In this document: in pieces, positions 1-8,442 of the stretch
How positions within the stretch are numbered: position 1 is the first letter of the stretch
Layout of the letters: each line of letters starts with the position of its first letter
Origin: Cytophagales bacterium
Lineage (GTDB): Bacteria > Bacteroidota > Bacteroidia > Cytophagales > Thermoflexibacteraceae
DNA: 45,616 nt
Reading direction: 5' to 3'
Assembly: GCA_013298985.1 (NCBI GenBank)
Contig: JAAFJS010000014.1
Coordinates: 1-45,616 of the forward strand
Notes under the pieces: model-generated
What the model was told of the DNA's origin: nothing
What the model saw: only the letters and a program-made list of their open reading frames with translations
Databases searched by the model: none
Position numbers and translations under genes: made by a program

Positions 1-1243
1 GTGTTGCTTGTTCTAAGAAATTTGCCCCAACATATACAGGATTATTATTAATACTATTATAGCCACGAGCATATTTATCCACTATTCTTGGTGCAGTTAC
101 AGTAACAGGATTCATTACCTTACCGCCAGCTTTTACGAAGTCATCTACTGGGTCAGTTTCTCCCCCATCAGGGTCAATATTATTCACAGGGTCGTTGCCC
201 ATGCCTACGTAGCTGCTCCAAAACTCTCCGTAGGGGTCAGTAGAGAGCCACCTGCCTGTTACTGGGTCGTATTCTCTCAACTCAAAGTGACTCCACCCTG
301 TTTCCTTGTCCTTCTCTGCTGTTTCGCCTTGGTATTGGTAGCGATAACTATCGCAAGTTCCCTCTCTCATCACCAAGCCATACGGATAATAGTCTGCCCA
401 TGTTAATACCTCTAAGCTGCTGCGCTCTACCTTTACCTCATCTACCCATACGGTAGGCGTGGAATTTTGTTGTGGGAGGCTGTGCCATTTCAGTATCAGT
501 TCGCCTTCTTCGCAGTCAGCGAGTTTGTTCCTGTCTATCTCTATGACTTGCGTAAAATTACGCCAATTTTCGGTGGTAGAGAAGCCTTGCGTGAAAATTA
601 TTTCTTCTTGTCCGTTTGCCTTTTTCAGCTTCACTTCCAAGTGTATCGTAGGCGTTTGCACCTGCGAAGCTCCGCCCAAGAGCATCATGGGCGTGAGTGG
701 CAGTAGTTCGGGTGCGTCCTGCGCCTCTGTGGGTTCGCTGTCCTTGGCAAAGAGTTTCTTAATCAGTGGTATGGCAGCAAGGGCGTTCAGCCTCACCACA
801 GGCTGGGGAATGACCAGTGTTCCGTTGCTCACTGCCTCCCCGTTTATCGCCTGAAAAGGCTCATTCACTGGTGGCGAAATCCCAAATAGGGGCGTATTCC
901 ACTGGAACTGTTGCGCCTTCTGAGGGGTGGCAGTGGGCGTAGAGGGTTCTGCTTCTGCCATGCCATTGCGTTGTGGGTCTTGGGCAAGCATTCCCCCTGT
1001 CTGTGCTGCTGCCTCTTGGAGGGCATAGAAGTCTATCTTTACCTTGTCATTGTTTTTGACCTTCATGGTCAGGGTAAAGTAGTCGCTCGGCACTAATTTG
1101 GCGGATTTTGCGCCTTGGTATGCCTGTGTTGCGTCTATTTTGCTTGCTCCCACATTCGCAAAACCAATGGGGTCAGGGTTTTCCATGCTGGCATAGAAGG
1201 AGGTTTCTGTTGCCTTGCGCTGGCGATAGGTGAGGCGCAAAAC
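1..1243 (-). pseudogene. Rhs C-terminal cassette A (5'-truncated; runs off the left edge)
   Basis: The frame is open on the minus strand from just after a TAG at 1244-1246 to the window edge. The translation carries the Rhs-family core: a PTVWVDEV segment, TWADYYPYGLVM, YRYQYQGETAEKDKETGW, the core signature EYDPVTGRWLSTDP, and YVGMGNDPVNNIDPDGG. The tip that follows GGETDP contains VTVTAP and is cut by the edge, so its activity and any immunity gene cannot be seen. Upstream YD repeats are absent. The first in-frame ATG (1184-1186) lies inside the conserved core, so this looks like a displaced cassette rather than a complete gene. Positions 149-347 align without gaps to cassette B (2829-3027), and the part up to 801 aligns to cassette C up to 4846. 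Rhs tips are usually delivered toxins in contact competition; whether this one is expressed is unknown. Confidence 0.8.
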
Positions 1244-1249
1244 CTAAAA

Positions 1250-1287
1250 CCCAAGCTACCTCCTACTCAAAAAAAAGGTAGCTTGGG
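1250..1287 (-). terminator. Perfect 11-bp inverted repeat, possible terminator
   Basis: CCCAAGCTACC (1250-1260) pairs with GGTAGCTTGGG (1277-1287) across a 16-nt loop. Read on the minus strand, the stem is followed by TTTTAGGTTTT, so it could act as a second terminator behind the lipoprotein gene. It sits only a few bases beyond the point where the open frame of Rhs cassette A begins, so it may instead mark an old recombination border. Confidence 0.4.
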
Positions 1288-1382
1288 AATGAAAGAGGAA
1301 TGGAAGTTTTGGTTTTCCAATCTTATATTTTATTTCGTAACTTGATGCCTATCAATACACAAAAATAGTAGCTTTTCATAGC

Positions 1383-1410
1383 AAAAAAATGTCAGTGAGG
1401 ACACTGACAT
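1383..1410 (-). terminator. Rho-independent terminator of the lipoprotein gene
   Basis: On the minus strand, a 9-bp perfect stem (ATGTCAGTG / CACTGACAT, positions 1389-1397 and 1402-1410) with a 4-nt loop is followed by a run of seven T. It lies 15 bp past the stop codon of the lipoprotein gene and separates cassette B and its candidate immunity gene from cassette A. Confidence 0.75.
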
Positions 1411-1433
1411 TAGCGCACACTGACATTAGCGCA
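1402..1433. repeat. Tandem 16-bp direct repeat at the gene end
   Basis: CACTGACATTAGCGCA occurs twice with no gap (1402-1417 and 1418-1433). The second copy contains the last codon and stop of the lipoprotein gene, and the first copy contains one arm of the terminator stem. The stop codon is therefore duplicated together with the terminator arm. Confidence 0.85.
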
Positions 1434-2166
1434 TTTTTATTCTTTCCCCAATATTTTCAGACAATTTTTTCATCTCACCCTTTTGTTCATTAATCTTTTT
1501 CATCTTTCCCTTCTTGTCAATAATATAAGTAGTTTTGCTATTACTTTCAAACTCCTTTTGTAGAATTGTTTCCAATATCCCTTTGACTCTACCCTTATAT
1601 GTTTCTATATAATCCTCTCTCTCACTAATTGAAGTTTCCTTAATACACCCCATCAAATCATATACTTTGATTGTGTCTTGTTGAAACTCTGACCATTTAT
1701 GCATATTCATTATTTCACACCCATCAACATAATCATCTCCTAAATAATCTTTTGATAAGCCTTCCTCTACTTTTAATCCATCTATTATGCTTCCATCATT
1801 TTTAATGGTAAGTATATACTGAGATGATAGTGGGATATTTATTTCCTTATTTAACTCACTAATCTCCATAACATCTATTACCATTACCATTATTACATGA
1901 TAATCTTCTTTACTATATTGATGAGATACCATTTTATATTGTTCCCTATCTTTTTTTAAAAAGACACCCCACTTTTCAATTAAAAAGTCTGGCATATCAG
2001 TAAGTTGAACGATTTGTTTTGCATCTTTAATAGGGTCAAGAGTTTTAGAAATTGAACTACGTTTAAAATATTTGGAATAAATAAAACTTTCAATTTTAAC
2101 ATCTGAATTATTTGAACAAGAATTCAGAATACAAAAAGTAAAAATTAACACAATCATCAACTTCAT
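1426..2166 (-). CDS. Lipoprotein, candidate immunity protein of Rhs cassette B
   Basis: This is a 246-residue protein with a lipoprotein signal: MKLMIVLIFTFCIL followed by the lipobox NSC, with the lipidated Cys at position 17. The rest is hydrophilic, lysine- and glutamate-rich, and ends in a charged helix-like tail. No family was recognised. It begins 32 bp after the stop of Rhs cassette B and ends at a strong terminator, so it forms a unit with that toxin tip. Rhs tips are normally followed by their immunity gene. The tip of B looks like a peptidoglycan peptidase, so an exported lipoprotein would be in the right compartment to block it. That role is inferred from position and topology only. 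The gene is clearly more AT-rich than the Rhs core, which fits an imported cassette. Confidence 0.7.
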   Translation of the reverse strand: MKLMIVLIFTFCILNSCSNNSDVKIESFIYSKYFKRSSISKTLDPIKDAKQIVQLTDMPDFLIEKWGVFLKKDREQYKMVSHQYSKEDYHVIMVMVIDVMEISELNKEINIPLSSQYILTIKNDGSIIDGLKVEEGLSKDYLGDDYVDGCEIMNMHKWSEFQQDTIKVYDLMGCIKETSISEREDYIETYKGRVKGILETILQKEFESNSKTTYIIDKKGKMKKINEQKGEMKKLSENIGERIKMR

Positions 2167-2198
2167 ATTATTTCATTAATTTTATTTAAAAATATGTT

Positions 2199-3027
2199 TT
2201 ATAATTTAGGAGTCCAAAAACCCACAAAAACACCATTCCCTTTTCCACCTCCTGTTCCATAATATTTTAATTGATTATCATTCAAATTTTTGAATGTAGT
2301 AATTTTAGGAACTTTTGTAACTCCCTCTTTACCAGAGCTATGGCTAATAGTGAATCCTGTTCCATGAACAGCTACAACAAAAGCCACATGTCCTTTCCAA
2401 AGAGCAATATCTCCTATTTTAGGTACAGGATTGTCCTCTACTTTTCTAAGCCCTTTCTCCTTGTTAGCCCAATAAATATAATCATCTGTACCACCACCTA
2501 ATTTTTTTGCCAAGTCCTTATGATATTGACCAATACAGAATGAAACCCACCCAGAGCAATCATACATTGATTTATTTTTTATTGGATTTTGGGGAATTGG
2601 TCTAACATTAGCTACTTTGCTTCCTCTTACATAAAACTCTGTTCTATCCATAGTAAATTCAATAATCTCTGTGACTTTATAAGCAGAAGTATTACCAAAA
2701 TAGGATATGTGGTTTTCTATTGGAGGCTTTACAGTTATTCCTTGCATAATTGTTACCCATTCATGTTTACCTGTAATTCCATTAAGTCCCCATTGATGAG
2801 TCCCTTCCTTATTCAAATCTCCTGGCTTAGGGTCAGTTTCTCCCCCATCAGGGTCAATATTATTCACAGGGTCATTGCCCATGCCTACGTAGCTGCTCCA
2901 AAACTCTCCATAGGGGTCAGTGGATAGCCACCTGCCCGTTACTGGGTCTTATTCTCTCAACTCAAAGTGATTCCACCCTGTTTCCTTATCCTTCTCTGCT
3001 GTTTCGCCTTGGTATTGGTAGCGGTAA
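2199..3027 (-). pseudogene. Rhs cassette B with NlpC/P60-like toxin tip, core interrupted by a stop
   Basis: On the minus strand this starts abruptly at YRYQYQGETAEKDKETGW, continues through the core signature to DPDGGETDP, then changes to a unique tip. The signature tyrosine codon (TAC in cassette A, 269-271) is TAA here (2949-2951), so the core is interrupted. The open part begins at ATG 2880-2882 (MGNDPVNN; 227 residues). In that numbering the tip shows DCSGW (Cys109), GDIALWKGHVAF (His165) and ISHSSG (His181), the Cys-His-His layout of NlpC/P60 cell-wall peptidases. The predicted activity is peptidoglycan hydrolysis. There is no upstream Rhs body and no signal peptide, so delivery would need recombination into a complete rhs gene. 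Only 12 bp separate the core edge from the stop of the gene to the right. Confidence 0.75.
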
Positions 3028-3039
3028 GAAAAACTACGC

Positions 3040-3552
3040 TTAATTTTCAATAGAATGAAGAGCATCATAAGAAGGAGAAGCAAAAAATTTGTACAAAATA
3101 ATATCAAGACTGATACCCAAGGCAACAAATATGCAAAAAATTAAAATTGTACCAATAAATTCACTTAAGCCAAATAAATACAATAATAATGAAATGATGA
3201 CACCTAAAAAAATACCAATAGTTCTGTATTTATTTGGTATGATAATAACAAAATTATAATTCTGTCTAAGATATTTTGACACCACCCAAAATTTTTCTTG
3301 CATTCGTTTTTCATACTCCTTCGAATATGGGTCAAAATCTTCTCCATCAACCATTACCTCATCAAAAAACTCTTCTATGAGTTTTTTGTAAATTTCACAC
3401 TCAAAATTATTATTTTTTTGTATGTCCAACTCTTTTGCTAAAACAAGAGCAAGCCCCAACCTGCCATTATTAAATCTTTTTTTGCCAATTTTTAATAAAA
3501 TAGAATTGGCTGTTTTAAAGATTTTTTCCTCATACCAATTATCAGTAATCAT
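3040..3552 (-). CDS. Two-helix membrane protein, candidate immunity protein of Rhs cassette C
   Basis: This 170-residue protein has a charged, soluble N-terminal part of about 110 residues followed by two adjacent membrane segments (about 112-130 and 134-155) and a short tail. No known family was recognised. It begins 32 bp after the stop of Rhs cassette C, the same spacing as between cassette B and its lipoprotein, and it is strongly AT-rich. Position suggests it is the immunity protein for the tip of C. If so, the membrane anchoring hints that the toxin acts at or near the inner membrane, but this is inference. Its stop codon lies 12 bp from the truncated core of cassette B, so the next cassette was joined directly behind it. 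Confidence 0.65.
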   Translation of the reverse strand: MITDNWYEEKIFKTANSILLKIGKKRFNNGRLGLALVLAKELDIQKNNNFECEIYKKLIEEFFDEVMVDGEDFDPYSKEYEKRMQEKFWVVSKYLRQNYNFVIIIPNKYRTIGIFLGVIISLLLYLFGLSEFIGTILIFCIFVALGISLDIILYKFFASPSYDALHSIEN

Positions 3553-3584
3553 ATTATTTTAGTTAGTGTGTTGTATAAATAGGG

Positions 3585-4846
3585 CTAAAAATCTAAAAAT
3601 TTTGTCCAATCTGGCTCACCTTTGGCAGCTTCATGAGCCTTCAAATGAAGTTTATTGGGAACAGGTGAAGTCAAGGATTTAGTAAGTTTATTTGTGAGGT
3701 TATCAAGCAATTTATCCACTGTTTCCTGTCTTAAAAGCCTCAATTTTACCAAAGGTTTGAGTGTTCTTTCATTAATCAAAAACTTCTCTGTGGCAAAAAC
3801 TAATTGTGGCACAACGTTTTTATTAAGCCATCTATTAAGTCCAAAAGTAGCTGTAAGAAATAATTTACCTCCTAATTCTTCTGATTTAGCGACCATATTT
3901 TTCAATAAAGCACCACCTTTTGGGGCAAAAGGAATTACTATTGACTCAATAGTCAAATCAGGAGCTGCATAACCTGGTGCCGCAGTAAATTTTTCTCCTC
4001 TCAAAGAATAACGCCAAATATCTTCATTTGGCAATTTAACCATGTTAAAATCTCCCCATCTTCCCTTTATTGTACTAAATTGATATTTGAAATAATCTGG
4101 GCTATTGGCTGAATTTATAAAGAAATTATCTATTGGATTGTCGTTTTTAATTACTTTAACAGTTCCCTTTACAACATCAATATAATAATCATCTAATGTT
4201 TCTCCCCCATCAGGGTCAATCCCACTCACAGGATTATTCCCCATGCCTACATATACACTATGATATTGATTTTTAGGGTCTTTGCTTAACCATCTCCCTA
4301 TTACACTTTCGTATTCCCTGAGTTCAAAGTGATTCCACCCTGTTTCCTTATCCTTCTCTGCGGTTTCGCCTTGATACTGGTAGCGATAACTGTCGCAAGT
4401 TCCCTCTCCCATCACCAGTCCATAAGGATAGTAGTCAGCCCATGTCATCACCTCTAAGCTGCTGCGCTCTACCTTGACCTCATCTACCCATACGGTAGGC
4501 GTGGAATTTTGTTGTGGGAGGCTATGCCATTTTAGTATCAGTTCGCCCTCTTCGCAGTCAGCGAGTTTGTCTTTGGGTATGTCTATGACCTGCGTAAAGT
4601 TACGCCAATTTTCGGTGGTAGAGAAGCCTTGCGTGAAAATTATTTCTTCTTGTCCATTTGCCTTTTTCAGCCTCACTTCTAAGTGTAGCGTAGGCGTTTG
4701 CACCTGCGTATTTCCGCCCAAGAGCATCATGGGTTGCATGGGTAGCAAATCCATCTTGCTTTGTGCCTGTGCGGGTGCTTCGCTATCCTTGGCAAAGAGT
4801 TTCTTAATCAGTGGTATGGCGGCAAGGGCGTTCAGCCTGACCACAG
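3585..4846 (-). pseudogene. Rhs C-terminal cassette C with unrecognised toxin tip (5'-truncated)
   Basis: The minus-strand frame is open to 4874, but it begins there only with a TTG codon. Homology to cassette A starts at 4846 (VVRLNALAAIPLIKKLFAKD) and is lost toward the mutL leader. The shared part runs through TPTVWVDEVKVERSS, YRYQYQGETAEKDKETGW, GRWLSKDP and GIDPDGGET (4198). About 210 residues of unique tip follow, ending in a basic helical stretch and HLKAHEAAKGEPDWTKFLDF. I do not recognise a toxin family in the tip. The absence of YD repeats and of a credible start suggests a displaced tip; expression as drawn is doubtful. The downstream membrane protein gene is the likely immunity partner. 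Confidence 0.72.
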
Positions 4847-4912
4847 TGCCTGATATTTTCTCACCTACTAACAAATGCTACGAAAGCACCACCTCATATC
4901 AAAATATTTCCC

Positions 4913-4920
4913 TATCTTTG
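4913..4920 (+). promoter_or_regulatory. Probable -7 element of mutL
   Basis: TATCTTTG matches the Bacteroidota -7 consensus TAnnTTTG and ends 24 bp before the mutL ATG. A TTTG-like -33 element is not evident at the expected distance. Confidence 0.45.
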
Positions 4921-4944
4921 CTTTTTACAAACCCTCAAAACCAA

Positions 4945-6801
4945 ATGTCCAACATCATTCGTTTACTCCCCGACAGCTTGGCAAACCAGATAGCGGCGGG
5001 CGAGGTAGTTCAGCGACCTGCTTCGGCAGTAAAGGAACTCCTTGAAAATGCGGTAGATGCAGGGAGTATGCATATTCAGTTGATTGTCAAAGAAGCGGGG
5101 AAAACCTTGATTCAGGTCATTGATAACGGCAGTGGAATGTCCGAAACTGATGCCCGCATGAGCTTCGAGAGGCACGCCACTTCTAAAATCAAAACTGTTG
5201 ATGACCTTTTCCAGATTCGCACACTTGGCTTTCGCGGAGAGGCACTCGCCTCTATTGCCGCCGTAGCCCAGGTCGAGATGAAAACCAAAAGAGAAGAAGA
5301 GGAGTTAGGCACTTTTTTGCATATCTCTGGTTCTCAGATACTTGAACAAACACCAATCCAGTGTAGCAAAGGTACGAGCATTGCTGTAAAAAATTTATTT
5401 TTTAATGTTCCTGCGCGCCGTAACTTTCTCAAATCCAATTCATTAGAACTCAAACACATCATTGACGAGTTCCAACGCGTCGCCCTGATAAATCCAGACA
5501 TTGAGTTTTCGTTTTACCATAATGATTCGGAAGTTTATAACCTCCGCAAAGGCAAGCTGGCACACAGAATCATAGGACTTTTCGGAAAAAATTACAAGCA
5601 AAACCTGATTCCCTGCCAAGAGGAACTGCCCAGCATGACTGTCAGAGGCTATGTGGGGCGACCTGAATCCGCCAAAAGAACCAGAGGAGAGCAGTTTTTC
5701 TTTGTCAATAATCGTTTTATCAAACATTCTTACCTCAATCACGCCGTTGTAACTGCTTTCGAGGGGCTTTTGCCTGATGACAGCTTTCCGTTTTACGTCT
5801 TAATCATTGAAACTGAGCCACAAAGGATTGATGTCAATGTTCACCCCACCAAAACCGAAATTAAGTTTGAAGATGAAAAAACCGCCTACGCCCTCGTGCG
5901 TGCGGCAGTGCGACAAGCATTGGGCAAGCATCATCTTTCACCCAAAATGGATTTTGAGCTGGACGCAAACTTCACAACGGCGGGCAAGCTGGAACTCCAT
6001 GCCGAAGAACACGAAGTAGATTGGCAGAAAGAACTGGGCGACTTGCCTCCACTAAATCCTTCTTTAAATTACACCCAATTTCGCAATAATCCATTGCAAA
6101 AGAGCAACTTACAGCATTGGGAACAATTATATAATTTCGAAGAATCAAAAGATTTTGACGAAGAAATGCGGAAAGTTTTGGAAAAAAGTCCACAAGAATC
6201 CGCCTCCACACTGACTTTCCAGAGCAAGGTTGAGGACAGCCAAGCCACAAAAAAAGTTTTCCAACTCCACCATTCATTTATCATCAGCCAAGTCAAATCT
6301 GGAATGTTGCTCATAGACCAGCAGGCGGCGCATGAATTGATTTTGTATGAAAAATTCTTGCAAAATATACAGGGTGGAAAAGGTGCGGTACAGCAGCTAC
6401 TTTTTCCTGAAACGCTGACCCTTCGCCCCGCGGATATTGCCCTGCTCAACGAAATAGAGTGGGAACTTCGGAATTTGGGTTTTGACTTTGTGCTAAAAGA
6501 TACTCAACTCATTGTCAGTGGCGTACCTGCTAACTTGCCCATCACTGTCGAGGCGCGATTGATAGAAGAACTGATAGAGCAAGCGCAGTATGGCGGCAAC
6601 CTGAATTTTAGCAAGGCAGAAAAAATTGCTTATTCCATGTCCAAACGCCTCTCTATGAGGCTATTTACACACCTTTCTGAGCAAGAATGTAATGCCTTGA
6701 TAGACCAGCTTTTTGCCTGTGCCAACCCCAATTACGCGCCAGACGGCAGAAAAATATTGCGAATTTTGAGTTTAGAAGAAATAGGACGTTTATTGATGTA
6801 G
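4945..6801 (+). CDS. mutL: DNA mismatch repair protein MutL
   Basis: This 618-residue protein is the MutL ATPase that links MutS mismatch recognition to strand incision. GHKL ATPase motifs are intact: ELLENAVDAG (31-40), DNGSGM (60-65) and TLGFRGEALA (93-102), followed by GTSIAVKNLFFNVPARR. The C-terminal domain has DQQAAHELILYE from residue 458. This is the metal-binding endonuclease motif DQHAxxExxxxE with Gln in place of His, a substitution I believe is usual in Bacteroidota. The frame stays open far upstream (to 4474), but that part is antisense to Rhs cassette C. The ATG at 4945 gives the conserved start MSNIIRLLPDSLANQIAAGE and sits just after a -7 element. The gene is divergent from the Rhs array; mutS is not in the window. 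Confidence 0.96.
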   Translation: MSNIIRLLPDSLANQIAAGEVVQRPASAVKELLENAVDAGSMHIQLIVKEAGKTLIQVIDNGSGMSETDARMSFERHATSKIKTVDDLFQIRTLGFRGEALASIAAVAQVEMKTKREEEELGTFLHISGSQILEQTPIQCSKGTSIAVKNLFFNVPARRNFLKSNSLELKHIIDEFQRVALINPDIEFSFYHNDSEVYNLRKGKLAHRIIGLFGKNYKQNLIPCQEELPSMTVRGYVGRPESAKRTRGEQFFFVNNRFIKHSYLNHAVVTAFEGLLPDDSFPFYVLIIETEPQRIDVNVHPTKTEIKFEDEKTAYALVRAAVRQALGKHHLSPKMDFELDANFTTAGKLELHAEEHEVDWQKELGDLPPLNPSLNYTQFRNNPLQKSNLQHWEQLYNFEESKDFDEEMRKVLEKSPQESASTLTFQSKVEDSQATKKVFQLHHSFIISQVKSGMLLIDQQAAHELILYEKFLQNIQGGKGAVQQLLFPETLTLRPADIALLNEIEWELRNLGFDFVLKDTQLIVSGVPANLPITVEARLIEELIEQAQYGGNLNFSKAEKIAYSMSKRLSMRLFTHLSEQECNALIDQLFACANPNYAPDGRKILRILSLEEIGRLLM

Positions 6802-6827
6802 GAAAGGTGAAAAATAGTTGTCAATGC

Positions 6828-7199
6828 CTAAAAAATTCTTTGTACTCCATAGCTATCAAAAATTTCATCACCAGATAAAAGTGGAATATTCTCTATGATA
6901 GATTGAGAGGCAATTAGCCTATCAAAAGGGTCTTTGTGATGAAAAGGAATTTGCTCAATATGATAAATATGCTCAGGTTTGATGGGTAATAGTATCACCT
7001 GTGTTGGTACTAAATCTGCTATATTGCCTTTGAGAGCCAATTTGCCTATACTATTTTTAATGGCTATTTCCCATAGACTTGCTATGCTGAATAATTTAGT
7101 ATTTTCAGGCTGGTCTATCAGGGCTTTACATTTCTCACTCAAAGATTTATCTCCCCACAAATACCAAAGCAAAATGTGTGTATCCAATAATATTTTCAT
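6828..7199 (-). CDS. vapC: VapC-like PIN-domain toxin
   Basis: This 123-residue protein is a single PIN domain, the RNase toxin of type II toxin-antitoxin systems. The acidic metal-binding residues are present: Asp6 in LLDTH, Glu44 in SLWEIAIK, Asp90 and Asp93 in KDPFDRLIA, and Asp111 and Asp115 near the end. Its start overlaps the stop of the upstream small gene by 4 bp (ATGA), the usual antitoxin-toxin layout. Length is typical for VapC. It converges with mutL, with 26 bp between the stop codons. The substrate, usually an initiator tRNA or rRNA loop, cannot be read from sequence. Confidence 0.88.
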   Translation of the reverse strand: MKILLDTHILLWYLWGDKSLSEKCKALIDQPENTKLFSIASLWEIAIKNSIGKLALKGNIADLVPTQVILLPIKPEHIYHIEQIPFHHKDPFDRLIASQSIIENIPLLSGDEIFDSYGVQRIF

Positions 7200-7456
7200 G
7201 GCATATACTCTTTGAAATCGTCCAGAGGCTCGTTAAAATCAGGTGCTATGTAAGTGATAAAGTCTTTACCAGCCCCAAAAACCAAAGGAAGTTTAGTAGA
7301 ATACGTTTCAAGATGCGTTGATTGGGAGGCTATTTTTTCAGAAAGTATTTGAAAAAGTAGCTTTTGATGGTTTAATGGAAGCTGCTCTATGATATAAGCT
7401 ATCATACTAAAAGGCAACTGCACATTGGCAGAAGATAAAGAATTGCTTACTTGCAT
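7196..7456 (-). CDS. Antitoxin partner of the VapC-like toxin
   Basis: The protein is 86 residues when started at the ATG at 7454-7456 (MQVSNSLSS). A longer frame to 7498 starts only with TTG and has no supporting signal. The C-terminal end, PDFNEPLDDFKEYMP, resembles the toxin-binding tail of DUF2281/VapB-type antitoxins, and the N-terminal part is a short helical region of the kind seen in DNA-binding antitoxins. It precedes and overlaps the PIN-domain gene by 4 bp, so the two are almost certainly co-transcribed and the complex probably autoregulates. Family assignment is tentative; the role is supported mainly by position. Confidence 0.75.
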   Translation of the reverse strand: MQVSNSLSSANVQLPFSMIAYIIEQLPLNHQKLLFQILSEKIASQSTHLETYSTKLPLVFGAGKDFITYIAPDFNEPLDDFKEYMP

Positions 7457-7540
7457 GATATATTCTATTTTTATTTTGTAAACACTAATTTGCGCCAAAA
7501 AAAATTCCCATATCTCCCAAGATAAAATTTTTTGAATTTT

Positions 7541-8230
7541 TCACTTTCTTGACTCCAGATGTTCTATGCTAACACTTTTATTTTCAGTCTTTAACACTAT
7601 TTCAATTTCACTATCTTGATTAATTCCTGTGATGATTAAATGATTAGTTTTATATTCTTCTAAGGTCAGGAAATACTGCCCTATTTCCCCAAGAATATCT
7701 AAACTTTGATTGGTATAATTAATCGCTACAAGTTCTGAAGTCAAACTTTTATCGCTTTTTTTTATTACTCTCTGTAATAGAATCACCTCATTATCAAATA
7801 CTCTATAAAAATGAGTCCAATAATCTCCCTCTAAACCTTTCAAGTAAGGTATGACCTCTAAATGGTAAAGTCCACAAAAATCATTATTGCCTTCCACGTA
7901 TGATGTCCATTCATCTTCAATAACGCTATGCTTGGAGTAATCACATTCTATTAATTTAATTTTGAGATTATCCCTATCTATAACATCGATACTTTGAGGA
8001 TTGAAATTATCATCGTCTTCAGAAATTTCATAATCAATAACTTGTTTTTTAGTAAAAACAGCTTTTATTAATAACATAATTAATAGGTAGATAACTAAAA
8101 TGATAGCTGCTAAAAGTAAAATTCCAATTATTATCATTATGATAGGTAGTAATAATATCAAAATAATAATAGCTGGCAAGCCATTAATTCCTCGTTGTTT
8201 TACCTGTATATTACTGATTATTAATTGCAT
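7541..8230 (-). CDS. Unknown membrane-anchored protein
   Basis: This 229-residue protein has one very hydrophobic N-terminal block (about residues 18-58, rich in Ile and Leu, probably two membrane passes) and a soluble, acidic C-terminal domain of about 165 residues with no recognised motif. It lies between two toxin-antitoxin modules but is separated from both by more than 80 bp, so it is probably its own transcription unit. Base composition is AT-rich like the Rhs immunity candidates and unlike mutL or radA, which suggests an accessory gene. No function is proposed. Confidence 0.65.
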   Translation of the reverse strand: MQLIISNIQVKQRGINGLPAIIILILLLPIIMIIIGILLLAAIILVIYLLIMLLIKAVFTKKQVIDYEISEDDDNFNPQSIDVIDRDNLKIKLIECDYSKHSVIEDEWTSYVEGNNDFCGLYHLEVIPYLKGLEGDYWTHFYRVFDNEVILLQRVIKKSDKSLTSELVAINYTNQSLDILGEIGQYFLTLEEYKTNHLIITGINQDSEIEIVLKTENKSVSIEHLESRK

Positions 8231-8352
8231 TAGGAATAGATTTGCAAAATCAATTTTTTTTTAAGACTAACAGCATAAAACTGATGAAAGTTTCTTCAGA
8301 ATAAAAAACTTTCTCAAAACTAAGGATTTTTGAGTTTATTACTTTGCCATCT

Positions 8353-8442
8353 CCAAATTTTCTATTCTGATAGCTTGCTTTCTTATTACACTATAAATCA
8401 AGCTGTTGTCTAATAGCGTTCTCTACTTTTTGCATATCATTG
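8353..8442. repeat. 90-bp repeat, copy 1 (mazF 3' end)
   Basis: This segment covers the end of mazF and its downstream flank. It recurs at 9056-9145 in the same orientation with only a handful of mismatches and no gaps. See the second copy. Confidence 0.85.

Noticed and set aside
459-1345. Several plus-strand open frames opposite Rhs cassette A
   Set aside because: They are antisense to the conserved Rhs core and have low-complexity, Cys/Ser-rich translations. The same shadow frame recurs opposite cassette C.
4474-4944. Upstream extension of the mutL frame
   Set aside because: It is the antisense of Rhs cassette C plus the mutL leader. MutL proteins start at MSNIIRLLP-like sequence, and a -7 element lies inside the extension.
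7457-7498. Longer antitoxin reading frame before 7456
   Set aside because: It needs a TTG start and adds a stretch without family resemblance.
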